DNA from: an uncultured Anaerococcus sp.
Lineage (GTDB): Bacteria > Bacillota > Clostridia > Tissierellales > Peptoniphilaceae
NCBI GenBank assembly: GCA_943913325.1
Contig: CALTXP010000055.1
Coordinates: 1 to 10,134 of the forward strand
Direction of reading: 5' to 3'
Length of the DNA stretch: 10,134 nt
The translations under genes were made by a program, and so were the position numbers. The first letter of the stretch is position 1. Every line of letters starts with the position of its first letter. Of the stretch, positions 1 to 5,830 are shown one piece after another. The notes under the pieces are model-generated. The model was given only the letters and a program-made list of their open reading frames with translations, did not search any database and was not told the origin of the DNA.

Positions 1-566
1 ATGTCATTCCAAAAAGCATCATATATAAATGTCGTTTTATATATGAATTTACAAGAGAAAAACGTTAATACTATCATATAAATTATTAGCCACCATTCTA
101 GAGCTGTAAATATCCAAAGATAACCAATTAAAGATATGATCAAGCCAATAATTAAAGGCATATGAAGAACTATTCCTCCAAAACCATCAAAGGGATATTG
201 TATTGATCTTATAGCGTCAGTAATGATCTCTTTATATTTATTATCTTGTTGTTTTGAGTATGACAAACTAAGGCTATAATTTATAATGTTTGTATTTAGT
301 CCATAGCGTAGATTATTCATTCTCATCCTGTAATTGCCAGTTAAGAACGAGTTTAAGAATTTCATTAAAGATGTTAGGATAAATAATCCTATAAAAAATG
401 GAATAAAAAATTCTAATCCTTTGTCCTTATTATCTATAACATAGGCAGGAGCAAATATCCATATGAATGGCAAAACACCATTGATTATGGAATTAAGGAT
501 TACTATTACATACATAAAAGGGTCTTTGGACCACATTTGATTTAAAATAAATTTTAGTTCTTTCAT
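1..566 (-). CDS. ABC exporter, transmembrane domain (partial, C-terminus outside the window)
   Basis: This is the first 188 codons of a membrane protein that runs off the left edge. It begins M-K-E-L-K-F-I-L. Hydrophobic helices lie at about residues 17-38, 52-75, 131-153 and 157-176, with a polar, charged stretch (about 77-128) between the second and third. That pattern matches the start of the type-1 ABC exporter membrane domain, where TM1/TM2 and TM3/TM4 are separated by a long cytoplasmic loop. Family knowledge predicts that a nucleotide-binding domain follows in the missing part; it is not visible here, so substrate and ATPase status are unknown. The chosen ATG at 564-566 lies 22 nt from the AGGAGG motif, which is too far unless the intervening palindrome folds. 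The reading frame stays open upstream to a TAA near 633-635 but offers no better start. The gene has its own promoter and an elaborate leader, which suggests inducible expression, as for drug exporters. Confidence 0.75.
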   Translation of the reverse strand, partial: MKELKFILNQMWSKDPFMYVIVILNSIINGVLPFIWIFAPAYVIDNKDKGLEFFIPFFIGLFILTSLMKFLNSFLTGNYRMRMNNLRYGLNTNIINYSLSLSYSKQQDNKYKEIITDAIRSIQYPFDGFGGIVLHMPLIIGLIISLIGYLWIFTALEWWLIIYMIVLTFFSCKFIYKTTFIYDAFWND

Positions 567-570
567 AAGT

Positions 571-586
571 GTAGGAATATTCCTAC
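571..586 (-). repeat. Perfect 16-bp palindrome between SD and start codon
   Basis: GTAGGAATATTCCTAC is its own reverse complement and sits between the AGGAGG motif (589-595) and the ATG (564-566) of the ABC transporter. As RNA it can form a 6-bp stem with an AUAU loop. Folding would shorten the SD-to-ATG distance from 22 nt to about 6 nt, a normal spacing. It could equally be an operator for a dimeric regulator; the sequence does not decide. No T-run follows, so it is not a terminator. Confidence 0.7.
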
Positions 587-588
587 GA

Positions 589-595
589 CCTCCTT
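589..595 (-). promoter_or_regulatory. Shine-Dalgarno sequence of the ABC transporter, unusual spacing
   Basis: The minus strand reads AAGGAGG, a near-perfect SD and the only good one upstream of the transporter ATG. It is 22 nt from that ATG, separated by TC, a 16-nt palindrome and ACTT. Seven bases including the SD core (CAAGGAG, 590-596) are exactly complementary to CTCCTTG at 617-623 in the same leader, so access to the SD is probably regulated. Confidence 0.65.
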
Positions 596-645
596 GTCTT
601 TTATTTATAGTCAAAGCAAGGAGTATATGTACTTACTTTGACTAT
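590..645 (-). promoter_or_regulatory. Candidate H-type pseudoknot / SD-sequestering switch in the ABC transporter leader
   Basis: Read on the minus strand from 645 downwards: stem 1 5' arm ATAGTCAAAG (645-636), a 12-nt loop, stem 2 5' arm CTCCTTG (623-617), then with no gap stem 1 3' arm CTTTGACTAT (616-607), an A-rich 10-nt linker AAATAAAAGA (606-597), and stem 2 3' arm CAAGGAG (596-590), which contains the SD. Stem 1 is 10 perfect base pairs and stem 2 is 7. Abutting stems with an A-rich loop lying along stem 1 are the layout of H-type pseudoknots, including some riboswitches. Alternatively stem 1 can extend inward by 4 bp (TAAG with CTTG, one G-U pair), competing with stem 2. The leader ORF stop codon TAG lies inside the stem 1 5' arm, so a ribosome finishing or stalled on the leader would open stem 1. 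Complementarity is seen directly; folding and function are inferred. Confidence 0.6.
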
Positions 646-689
646 TGGATACTTACCTTTACTATTCTTTGATTTAAATTAATATTCAT
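642..689 (-). CDS. 15-aa leader peptide ORF upstream of the ABC transporter
   Basis: A short ORF encoding MNINLNQRIVKVSIQ starts at ATG 687-689 and ends at TAG 642-644. It has the best-spaced ribosome binding site in this region, AAGGAGG followed by ATAAAA and ATG, and lies about 25 nt downstream of the predicted transcription start. It is too short to be an ordinary protein. Its stop codon falls inside the 5' arm of the downstream hairpin/pseudoknot, the usual arrangement for leader peptides that couple ribosome position to mRNA folding. A known parallel is the BmrB leader before the BmrC/BmrD multidrug ABC transporter of Bacillus subtilis, which works by transcription attenuation; no sequence similarity is claimed. 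The peptide has no obvious run of one amino acid and no clear arrest motif such as Arg/Lys-X-Arg/Lys, so any inducer is unknown. Confidence 0.55.
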   Translation of the reverse strand: MNINLNQRIVKVSIQ

Positions 690-719
690 TTTTATCCTCC
701 TTCTTATATATTTGATAAG

Positions 720-748
720 ATTATAGCATGATAAAAATTATTTGTAAA
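720..748 (-). promoter_or_regulatory. Strong sigma-A-type promoter for leader ORF and ABC transporter
   Basis: On the minus strand TTTACA (748-743) is followed by a 17-nt spacer and TATAAT (725-720). The spacer ends in TGC, giving an extended -10 (TGCTATAAT). Transcription should start near 712-714, just after the terminator of the upstream AlaX-like gene, so the transporter is an independent unit. Confidence 0.8.
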
Positions 749-778
749 TATGTAAAAATTTTGTAGAAAAATTTATAT

Positions 779-803
779 AAAAAAAGATGGCTTAATTGCC
801 ATC
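779..803 (-). terminator. Intrinsic terminator after the AlaX-like gene
   Basis: Minus strand: GATGGC, loop AATTAA, GCCATC, then seven T. The 6-bp stem lies 15 nt beyond the stop codon and separates this gene from the ABC transporter unit. Confidence 0.85.
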
Positions 804-817
804 AAAAATTTAGATTA

Positions 818-1441
818 TTACAAAATATCATTACCAGCTATAAATTCAATATCAATATCGTTACCAAAAGTTTCGGTATTTATGATCTTAAAAGCTCTGA
901 CTTTACTAGTATTATCAAAGCAAATATCATTATTTATTACTTCTCCTAATGGAGGTATAGAAGTTATACCTTGTTTACTATCTATGATTAAAGCCTTTGC
1001 TATTAAGAAATTAACTTGATTTTCTAGTAGAGATTTATCAAGTTGATCAAAAAAGTCGCTTACTTTAATAACAGCTCTTTCATCGCTTAAACGTAATTTT
1101 ATATTTTTAAAGTTATAAAAAATTTCCATAAGCATTTTAAAGATTAAGTAGGCAGTATTATATTCTAAATTTTTTATTCTATTTTCCATATTTAGTTTTA
1201 ATAATACTTCAGATTTTTGTGGTTTACCCTTTACTAAGTGTATAATATTATCTTTTCTTGTATCAATAGAGAGTATTTCTAAGTTAGAAATACTACCACT
1301 ATCTTCTAAAAGATAAGAGCATTTAGGCATAAAAATAGTTTTATCTAGTATAATTTGTGTATTATCACCTTGTACTCTTCTTGATATAATATTTGCTTTT
1401 ATATCTCCTATTTCTGGATATTCTAAGTATAGTTTTTGCAT
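818..1441 (-). CDS. Degenerate AlaX-like alanyl-tRNA editing domain protein, probably non-catalytic
   Basis: A 207-aa soluble protein. The N-terminus (KLYLEYPEIGDIKANI, ILDKTIFMP at 31-39, EDSGSI at 46-51, IIHLVKG at 66-72) follows the pattern of the AlaX / AlaRS editing family (K-L-Y-x-E-D-P, V-L-D-x-T-x-F-Y-P, D-x-G-x-I, I-x-H). The C-terminus (DNTSKVRAFKIINTE at 175-190, IEFIAGN at 198-204) resembles the family's stretch after the Cys-Gly-Gly-Thr-His motif. Active enzymes deacylate mischarged Ser- or Gly-tRNA(Ala) using zinc held by HxxxH and CxxxH. Here the expected HTxxH site reads N95-T-A-Y-L99, and the CGGTH site is contracted to C173-F-D, so three of four ligands are missing. It ends at tandem TAA TAA with no DHHA1 domain. 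RBS GAGG lies 6 nt before the ATG. It is divergent from comEC. Family assignment is from remembered consensus; function is unknown and might be tRNA binding only. Confidence 0.6.
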   Translation of the reverse strand: MQKLYLEYPEIGDIKANIISRRVQGDNTQIILDKTIFMPKCSYLLEDSGSISNLEILSIDTRKDNIIHLVKGKPQKSEVLLKLNMENRIKNLEYNTAYLIFKMLMEIFYNFKNIKLRLSDERAVIKVSDFFDQLDKSLLENQVNFLIAKALIIDSKQGITSIPPLGEVINNDICFDNTSKVRAFKIINTETFGNDIDIEFIAGNDIL

Positions 1442-1480
1442 AAGCTACCTCAATTTCATCTCTAATCATTTAAATACATA

Positions 1481-1489
1481 TGATATAAT
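1481..1489 (+). promoter_or_regulatory. Possible extended -10 promoter of comEC-holA
   Basis: TGATATAAT is a consensus extended -10 (TGnTATAAT) in the 65-bp gap between the divergent AlaX-like gene and comEC. No good -35 is seen 17 nt upstream, which extended -10 promoters tolerate. The predicted start (about 1496) would leave a leader of only about 11 nt, starting at the SD GAGG (1496-1499). Confidence 0.45.
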
Positions 1490-1506
1490 ATACCCGAGGT
1501 TAGGCT

Positions 1507-3687
1507 ATGAGAAAAAAATATTTTTTACTTTTAGTAGGTTTGTTAATAGGAATAGCTTTATTTATAAATTTTGAAAGCATTAATCCACTCTATGTTCTTT
1601 TCGCTTCATTAATTTTTACTATTATTCTGTTTTTAATAAATAAAAAACTAATAATAGTTCCAGTAGCTTTATTATTAGGATTTAGTTTAGCTTTATTTAA
1701 TTTTAATAAATATAGTTTGAAAGATAAGAATACACAAAAAGCAGAAATTACTATTTTAGAAAAGCGAGCTAATAAAGATGGATTTAGATATTTTGTAGGT
1801 ATCAGGACAGCTGATAATAAAGAGAAATCAGTTCTATTTACAGAGGATGATTTTGATATAGGAGAGGTTTTATTAGTGAAAATGACTCCTAAAATACCTA
1901 ACAAAAATACGAATCCTAATCTTTTTAATTATAGAAATTATTTGATATCTAAAAATATAGCAAGTAGGATAGAGATTGATAAAGTATATATAAGATCTAA
2001 AAGTTCTTCCTTAGGGCTTAAACTTAGAAATAAGTTTTATAATTATGTACATAGTATTTTTGATAATAATTTAAGCAAAGATTCAGCTGACTTTTCTAAA
2101 TCTGTAATCTTAAGTGAAAACTTGATTCAAAATGATGATATAAAAGACTTAGGATTAGCGCATATACTTGTAGTTTCTGGCTTGCATATAGATATGCTAA
2201 TAGCTTTTATCTTATTTATATTTAAAAAGCTTAATATAAATTATAAGTATGCTTATGGATTGTCTTTACTAATTTGTTTACTATATGGATATTTGATTTC
2301 TTTTCCCTTTTCTGTAATAAGGGTTTTAATAATAAATCTAATAGGATTTTTATCGTTCTTGTTTCAAAAGCCTGAAGATAAGTTGAAGTCCTTATTGATT
2401 GCTGCAAATTTAATATTACTAATCAATCCGTTTGCTATTTTAAATGCGGGGTATGTTTTATCATTTATAGCAACTAGTACAGTTTATTTGATATATCCTA
2501 AGCTAAAGATATATTTAAGGGATACTTTACTTTTAGAAAATTTAGGCTTCACCGCTTGTATTCAGATTGGAATGCTTCCATTTACTATATACTATTATGG
2601 AAAAGTTAGTCTACTTGTCATTATAGCAAACTTTCTAATCCTTCCTTTATTTAATATTTGTATATATTTAATATTTTTAGTAATTATAAGTTATCCGCTA
2701 CTAAAGATAATACTTTTACCAGTATTTAAAATAATATATTACTTATTATCATCTATATTAAATTTAACGACTTTGTTAAATAGCAGTTCTACTTTTGTAT
2801 TTGAATTTGCCCACCCAAATATATTAGTTTGTTTATATTTCTATGTGTTAATAATAGTAATGCTTTATATGAAAAAATCTAACAAAGGACTATTAAAAGA
2901 ATTTTATATTATGAATATTTTCCTAGTTACTATAAGTATTTTATATGAAAGTATTAACCCTGAAATAAGTTATTCTATGATTGATATTGGCCAAGGAGAT
3001 GCATTTTTGATAAGAGATGGTGGAGATTATTATTTGATTGATGTAGGAGGTCCTAAGTATGGTTCATATGATTCTGGTGAGAAGATATTAGTACCTTATT
3101 TGAAATCATTAGGTATAAAAGAGATTAAAGCTATTTTTATAAGTCATGAAGATAATGATCATTGTGGTAATTTGCCAATTCTATATGATAATTTTAAAAT
3201 TGATAATCTTATTACTGGTCCGTATAATACTGACGGATTAAGTAAATATAATCCTGTAGTTATGCGTAAGAGTAACAGGATGAAACTAAAAAATGGTTAT
3301 ATAGATTGTGTTTTTGAAGGTAATAAGGGAGAAGAGAATGCTGAATCTTTAGGCCTTTTAGTAAATATAAAAGGTATAAAAATTCTTAGCCTGGGAGATT
3401 TACCTAAGGAATATGAAGATACACTTGATATAAGCGCAGATGTATTAAAGATCTCTCACCACGGTTCAAAAACGTCAACTTCTAAAAATTTTGTAGAAAA
3501 AGTCAATCCAAAGATTGCCCTAATTTCAGCTGGTCGAAACAATATATATGGACATCCTAATAAGGAAGTACTAGATAATCTTGATGGTGTGAAAATTTAT
3601 AATAGTCAAGAAAGTGGTATGGTTAAAATAGTTTTTGGCAAGAATACTAAGATAGAAAGTTACTTAAAGGGTGGATATTTTAAATGA
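1507..3687 (+). CDS. comEC: ComEC/Rec2 competence protein, DNA-uptake channel
   Basis: A 726-aa polytopic membrane protein that carries single-stranded transforming DNA across the cytoplasmic membrane. N-terminal hydrophobic helices (about 5-64) lead into an extracellular OB-like domain (about 75-165). The Competence membrane domain follows (about 190-455), with the family signature H219-I-L-V-V-S-G-L-H-I228, then a C-terminal metallo-beta-lactamase-like domain (about 488-720). That domain keeps its motifs: M491-I-D-I-G-Q-G-D-A, H547-E-D-N-D551-H552, H651-H652-G-S and G682-H683-P684. This supports an intact metal centre, proposed in the family to degrade the non-transported strand. Length is normal for the family. 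SD GAGG (1496-1499) lies 7 nt before the ATG. The gene overlaps holA by 4 nt (ATGA), a common Firmicute pairing. comEA, its usual upstream partner, is not here. Confidence 0.95.
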   Translation: MRKKYFLLLVGLLIGIALFINFESINPLYVLFASLIFTIILFLINKKLIIVPVALLLGFSLALFNFNKYSLKDKNTQKAEITILEKRANKDGFRYFVGIRTADNKEKSVLFTEDDFDIGEVLLVKMTPKIPNKNTNPNLFNYRNYLISKNIASRIEIDKVYIRSKSSSLGLKLRNKFYNYVHSIFDNNLSKDSADFSKSVILSENLIQNDDIKDLGLAHILVVSGLHIDMLIAFILFIFKKLNINYKYAYGLSLLICLLYGYLISFPFSVIRVLIINLIGFLSFLFQKPEDKLKSLLIAANLILLINPFAILNAGYVLSFIATSTVYLIYPKLKIYLRDTLLLENLGFTACIQIGMLPFTIYYYGKVSLLVIIANFLILPLFNICIYLIFLVIISYPLLKIILLPVFKIIYYLLSSILNLTTLLNSSSTFVFEFAHPNILVCLYFYVLIIVMLYMKKSNKGLLKEFYIMNIFLVTISILYESINPEISYSMIDIGQGDAFLIRDGGDYYLIDVGGPKYGSYDSGEKILVPYLKSLGIKEIKAIFISHEDNDHCGNLPILYDNFKIDNLITGPYNTDGLSKYNPVVMRKSNRMKLKNGYIDCVFEGNKGEENAESLGLLVNIKGIKILSLGDLPKEYEDTLDISADVLKISHHGSKTSTSKNFVEKVNPKIALISAGRNNIYGHPNKEVLDNLDGVKIYNSQESGMVKIVFGKNTKIESYLKGGYFK

Positions 3688-4703
3688 ATTATAAAGAGTT
3701 TATGACTAATTTAATAAATGATAAGGTATCAGGAGTTTATTTATTTGATTCTAAAGAGGAGTTTTTAAATGATACTATAATTGAAGAAGTAAGATCTAAG
3801 ATTTCTATAGTAGATTTTAATTTAGTTGAAATAAAAGGAAGTAAAGATATTGAAACTATAAAAAATTCTTATGAAACTTATCCAGTAATGGAGGATAAGA
3901 AGTATATAATTTGGAGAAATATAGATCTATCTAAAAATTATATTAAAGAATACGATTCTATTCTTAATGGACTTATAAAAGATATAAAAAATTTTCCTTC
4001 TTATGCAATTTTATTAATATTTTCTGATAATTCACCCTTTAAAGGTAAATTCTATAAAGCTATTGATAAGTATGGAACGATTGTAAAGATTGATAGACTA
4101 GATCAAAGGGAGCTAGAATCTTTTATTGGTAAGAGATTTATAAGAAATGGTAAAAAAATTCAACGATCTTTAGTGACAGAAATAGTAGAAAGATTTTCTT
4201 ATATTAATAAACAAAGTGACTTAGATCTTTATGAAGTGGTTAATACCGTTGATAAAATTATAGCTAACTCAAGTGAAGAAATAGTTAAAAGAGAAGATGT
4301 TTCAAGTCAATTAGATGAAATTTTAAACTTAAATATTTTCAATCTTACTGATGCTATAAGTAAAAAAAACAGTCTGGAGGCTAGTAAAGTTTACTTGCAA
4401 ATACTTAGGTCTAACGAAGATCCTTTTATGATTTATCATATGATTATAAGACATGTTAGAAATCTTATTGGTGTGAAGAGTTTATATATAAATGGTTTTA
4501 ATGATAGTTTTATAATGAAGAACATAGGGATAGGAAGTTTTGAACTTAAGAAGCTTAAGAGTTTTTCCAAGAATTTTTCCTTAAATGAGCTTTTTGATAT
4601 CCATTCTAGATTATTTGATATGGAATATAGACAAAAGTCATCTGATTTTAATATGGAAATGGAAATATTATTATTGATTAACATGATAACTAATAATATT
4701 TAA
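3684..4703 (+). CDS. holA: DNA polymerase III delta subunit (clamp loader)
   Basis: A 339-aa soluble protein, the usual length for HolA. Delta opens the beta sliding clamp as part of the clamp-loader complex during replication. The N-terminal AAA+-like domain (about 1-130) begins VYLFDSKEEFLND (18-30), matching the family's YLFYGEEEYL-type start, and includes YPVMEDKKYIIWRN (about 66-79), matching the P-F-x-x-x-K-R-x-V-x-V element. As is normal for delta, there is no Walker A ATP site. A helical lid (about 131-205) and a C-terminal collar domain (about 210-335; LNIFNLTDAISKKN, then FMIYHMIIRHVRNLI) complete the fold. The ATG overlaps the comEC stop, so translation is probably coupled; a weak GGTGG lies about 9 nt upstream. 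Convergent with rpsT, as in many Firmicutes. Confidence 0.92.
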   Translation: MNYKEFMTNLINDKVSGVYLFDSKEEFLNDTIIEEVRSKISIVDFNLVEIKGSKDIETIKNSYETYPVMEDKKYIIWRNIDLSKNYIKEYDSILNGLIKDIKNFPSYAILLIFSDNSPFKGKFYKAIDKYGTIVKIDRLDQRELESFIGKRFIRNGKKIQRSLVTEIVERFSYINKQSDLDLYEVVNTVDKIIANSSEEIVKREDVSSQLDEILNLNIFNLTDAISKKNSLEASKVYLQILRSNEDPFMIYHMIIRHVRNLIGVKSLYINGFNDSFIMKNIGIGSFELKKLKSFSKNFSLNELFDIHSRLFDMEYRQKSSDFNMEMEILLLINMITNNI

Positions 4704-4710
4704 AAAAAAT

Positions 4711-4765
4711 AATGAGCGATAATCAGTAGTCATATGTGAGGATCCAATACTGATTATTGCTCATT
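4711..4765. terminator. Bidirectional terminator between holA and rpsT
   Basis: An 18-bp inverted repeat (4711-4728 with 4748-4765) has a single G-T pair and a 19-nt loop. Plus-strand transcripts then read TTTTATT, and minus-strand transcripts run into ATTATTTTTTTT. It therefore suits termination of both convergent genes. The stem and loop are longer than a minimal terminator needs. Confidence 0.85.
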
Positions 4766-4768
4766 TTA

Positions 4769-5038
4769 TTATGCGTTTTGTGCGCTGTTGATTGCTCTTT
4801 GTAATCTAGAAGTTGTTCTAGCAACTTTATTTTTGTGAATTATATTTTTAGCTTCTGCTTGTTTCATTTTTTTATCAACATGTCTAAAGATTTCACGAGC
4901 TTCGTCAACATTACCAGCTTCTATAGCTTCATCAAATTTTTTGATGTAAGTTTTGATTTCAGATTTTTTTGATTTATTTCTTAAAGTATCTCTTTTTGTA
5001 GTTTCGATTCTCTTTTGAGCTGATTTAATATTTGCCAT
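4769..5038 (-). CDS. rpsT: 30S ribosomal protein bS20
   Basis: An 89-aa, lysine-rich, all-helical protein beginning MANIKSAQKRI, the hallmark start of bS20, with family elements TLRNKSKKSEIKTYIKKF (18-35) and IIHKNKVARTTSRLQRAI (65-82). It binds 16S rRNA early in 30S assembly. Length is typical (about 85-90). SD AGAGGG lies about 8 nt before the ATG at 5036-5038. It is a single-gene unit with its own promoter and shares a convergent terminator with holA. Confidence 0.97.
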   Translation of the reverse strand: MANIKSAQKRIETTKRDTLRNKSKKSEIKTYIKKFDEAIEAGNVDEAREIFRHVDKKMKQAEAKNIIHKNKVARTTSRLQRAINSAQNA

Positions 5039-5082
5039 TATTTCACCCTCTTTCTATTATATTACTTTTGCTTGACTGATAT

Positions 5083-5111
5083 ATTCTACCATATATTATA
5101 AATACTTACAA
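5083..5111 (-). promoter_or_regulatory. Promoter of rpsT
   Basis: Minus strand: TTGTAA (5111-5106), 17-nt spacer, TAGAAT (5088-5083), with TGG directly before the -10 (extended -10). The predicted start near 5076 gives a leader of about 38 nt with no obvious internal hairpin. Confidence 0.7.
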
Positions 5112-5139
5112 GTTTTGTATATTATAATAATATATTTTT

Positions 5140-5167
5140 TTGTAGTTTTACTATTTTGGTTTATAAT
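5140..5167 (+). promoter_or_regulatory. Promoter of lepB-lepA
   Basis: TTGTAG (5140-5145), a 16-nt spacer and TATAAT (5162-5167), about 27 nt before the lepB ATG. It lies back-to-back with the rpsT promoter in a 156-bp divergent gap. The region is so AT-rich that other -10 matches exist, so the -35 choice is less certain than the -10. Confidence 0.6.
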
Positions 5168-5194
5168 ATAATAATGAAATGAAAGGAAATATGT

Positions 5195-5827
5195 ATGTCT
5201 AATAATAAAGAAAATGAAAAAGTTGTTATAAATTCAGATCCAATATCGAAAGAAAAAGTTAAAGAAGAGAATAATAAAGATAAAGGAAAGGATGGCCCTT
5301 TTGAATGGCTTAAATCTATTCTCATAGCCTTAGCCATAGCCATCTTTATAAAAGCTTTTATAATGGATGCAACTAATATATCTGGTAACTCTATGCTAAA
5401 TACCCTCCATGATGGAGATATGCTTTTAGTAAATAAGATTTCAAAGAATTTTACTGATTATAAAAGAGGGCAAATAGTAATTTTAAAAGCTCCTGATCAT
5501 CCAAATAGACTATATGTAAAAAGGATTATCGGACAACCTGGTGATACTATAACTCTCAATGATGAAAAAGTTTATGTAAATGGTGAGAATTTAAATGAAT
5601 CTTACACTTCGGTAGACTATACCTTACAAACTAGTGAAGATTTTGAGTGGAAACTCTTAGATAATCAATATTTTGTCATGGGTGATAATAGATTAGAGGG
5701 TGCAAGCAATGATTCAAGAAATTTTGGTCCTATTAATAAAAGTGAGATAGTAGGTCATGCCTTTGTTAGAATTTATCCATTTAATGATGCAGGAAAAATA
5801 GATAATAATCCATATGGAAATGAGTAA
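5195..5827 (+). CDS. lepB: Signal peptidase I
   Basis: A 210-aa membrane-anchored serine protease that removes signal peptides from exported proteins on the outer face of the membrane. A charged cytoplasmic tail of about 37 residues precedes one membrane helix (about 38-56). The S26 motifs follow: box B SGNSM with catalytic S66, box D Y107-V-K109-R-I-I-G-Q-P-G-D with general base K109, box E G163-D-N-R166 and S171-N-D-S-R175. All catalytic residues are present, and the single N-terminal anchor is the Gram-positive type. SD AAGGA (5183-5187) is 7 nt from the chosen ATG; another ATG 4 nt upstream is out of frame. lepA follows after 3 nt, indicating one operon. Many Firmicutes have several such enzymes (SipS/T type), so this need not be the only one. 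Confidence 0.95.
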   Translation: MSNNKENEKVVINSDPISKEKVKEENNKDKGKDGPFEWLKSILIALAIAIFIKAFIMDATNISGNSMLNTLHDGDMLLVNKISKNFTDYKRGQIVILKAPDHPNRLYVKRIIGQPGDTITLNDEKVYVNGENLNESYTSVDYTLQTSEDFEWKLLDNQYFVMGDNRLEGASNDSRNFGPINKSEIVGHAFVRIYPFNDAGKIDNNPYGNE

Positions 5828-5830
5828 TAA

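Noticed and set aside
590..645. A preQ1 or other known pseudoknot riboswitch
   Set aside because: The layout is similar (H-type, A-rich loop, SD in stem 2), but the stem lengths and loop sequences do not match the preQ1-I pattern I can recall, and the downstream gene is an ABC exporter rather than a queuosine gene. Not excluded without an Rfam search.
567..689. A frameshifted longer N-terminus of the ABC transporter joining the leader ORF
   Set aside because: The transporter frame has a TAA at about 633-635 and the leader ends in TAG; no single shift gives a plausible extra domain, and the RNA pairing explains the region better.
1590..1904. 104-aa minus-strand ORF inside comEC
   Set aside because: It lies wholly within comEC on the opposite strand, has no RBS and shows no family motif; a shadow of an AT-rich gene.
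4436..4684. 82-aa minus-strand ORF inside holA
   Set aside because: Low-complexity Ile/Lys/Ser/Leu-rich shadow of holA with no RBS.
5161..5343. 60-aa minus-strand ORF over the lepB start
   Set aside because: Overlaps the lepB promoter, RBS and membrane-helix codons; no independent signals.
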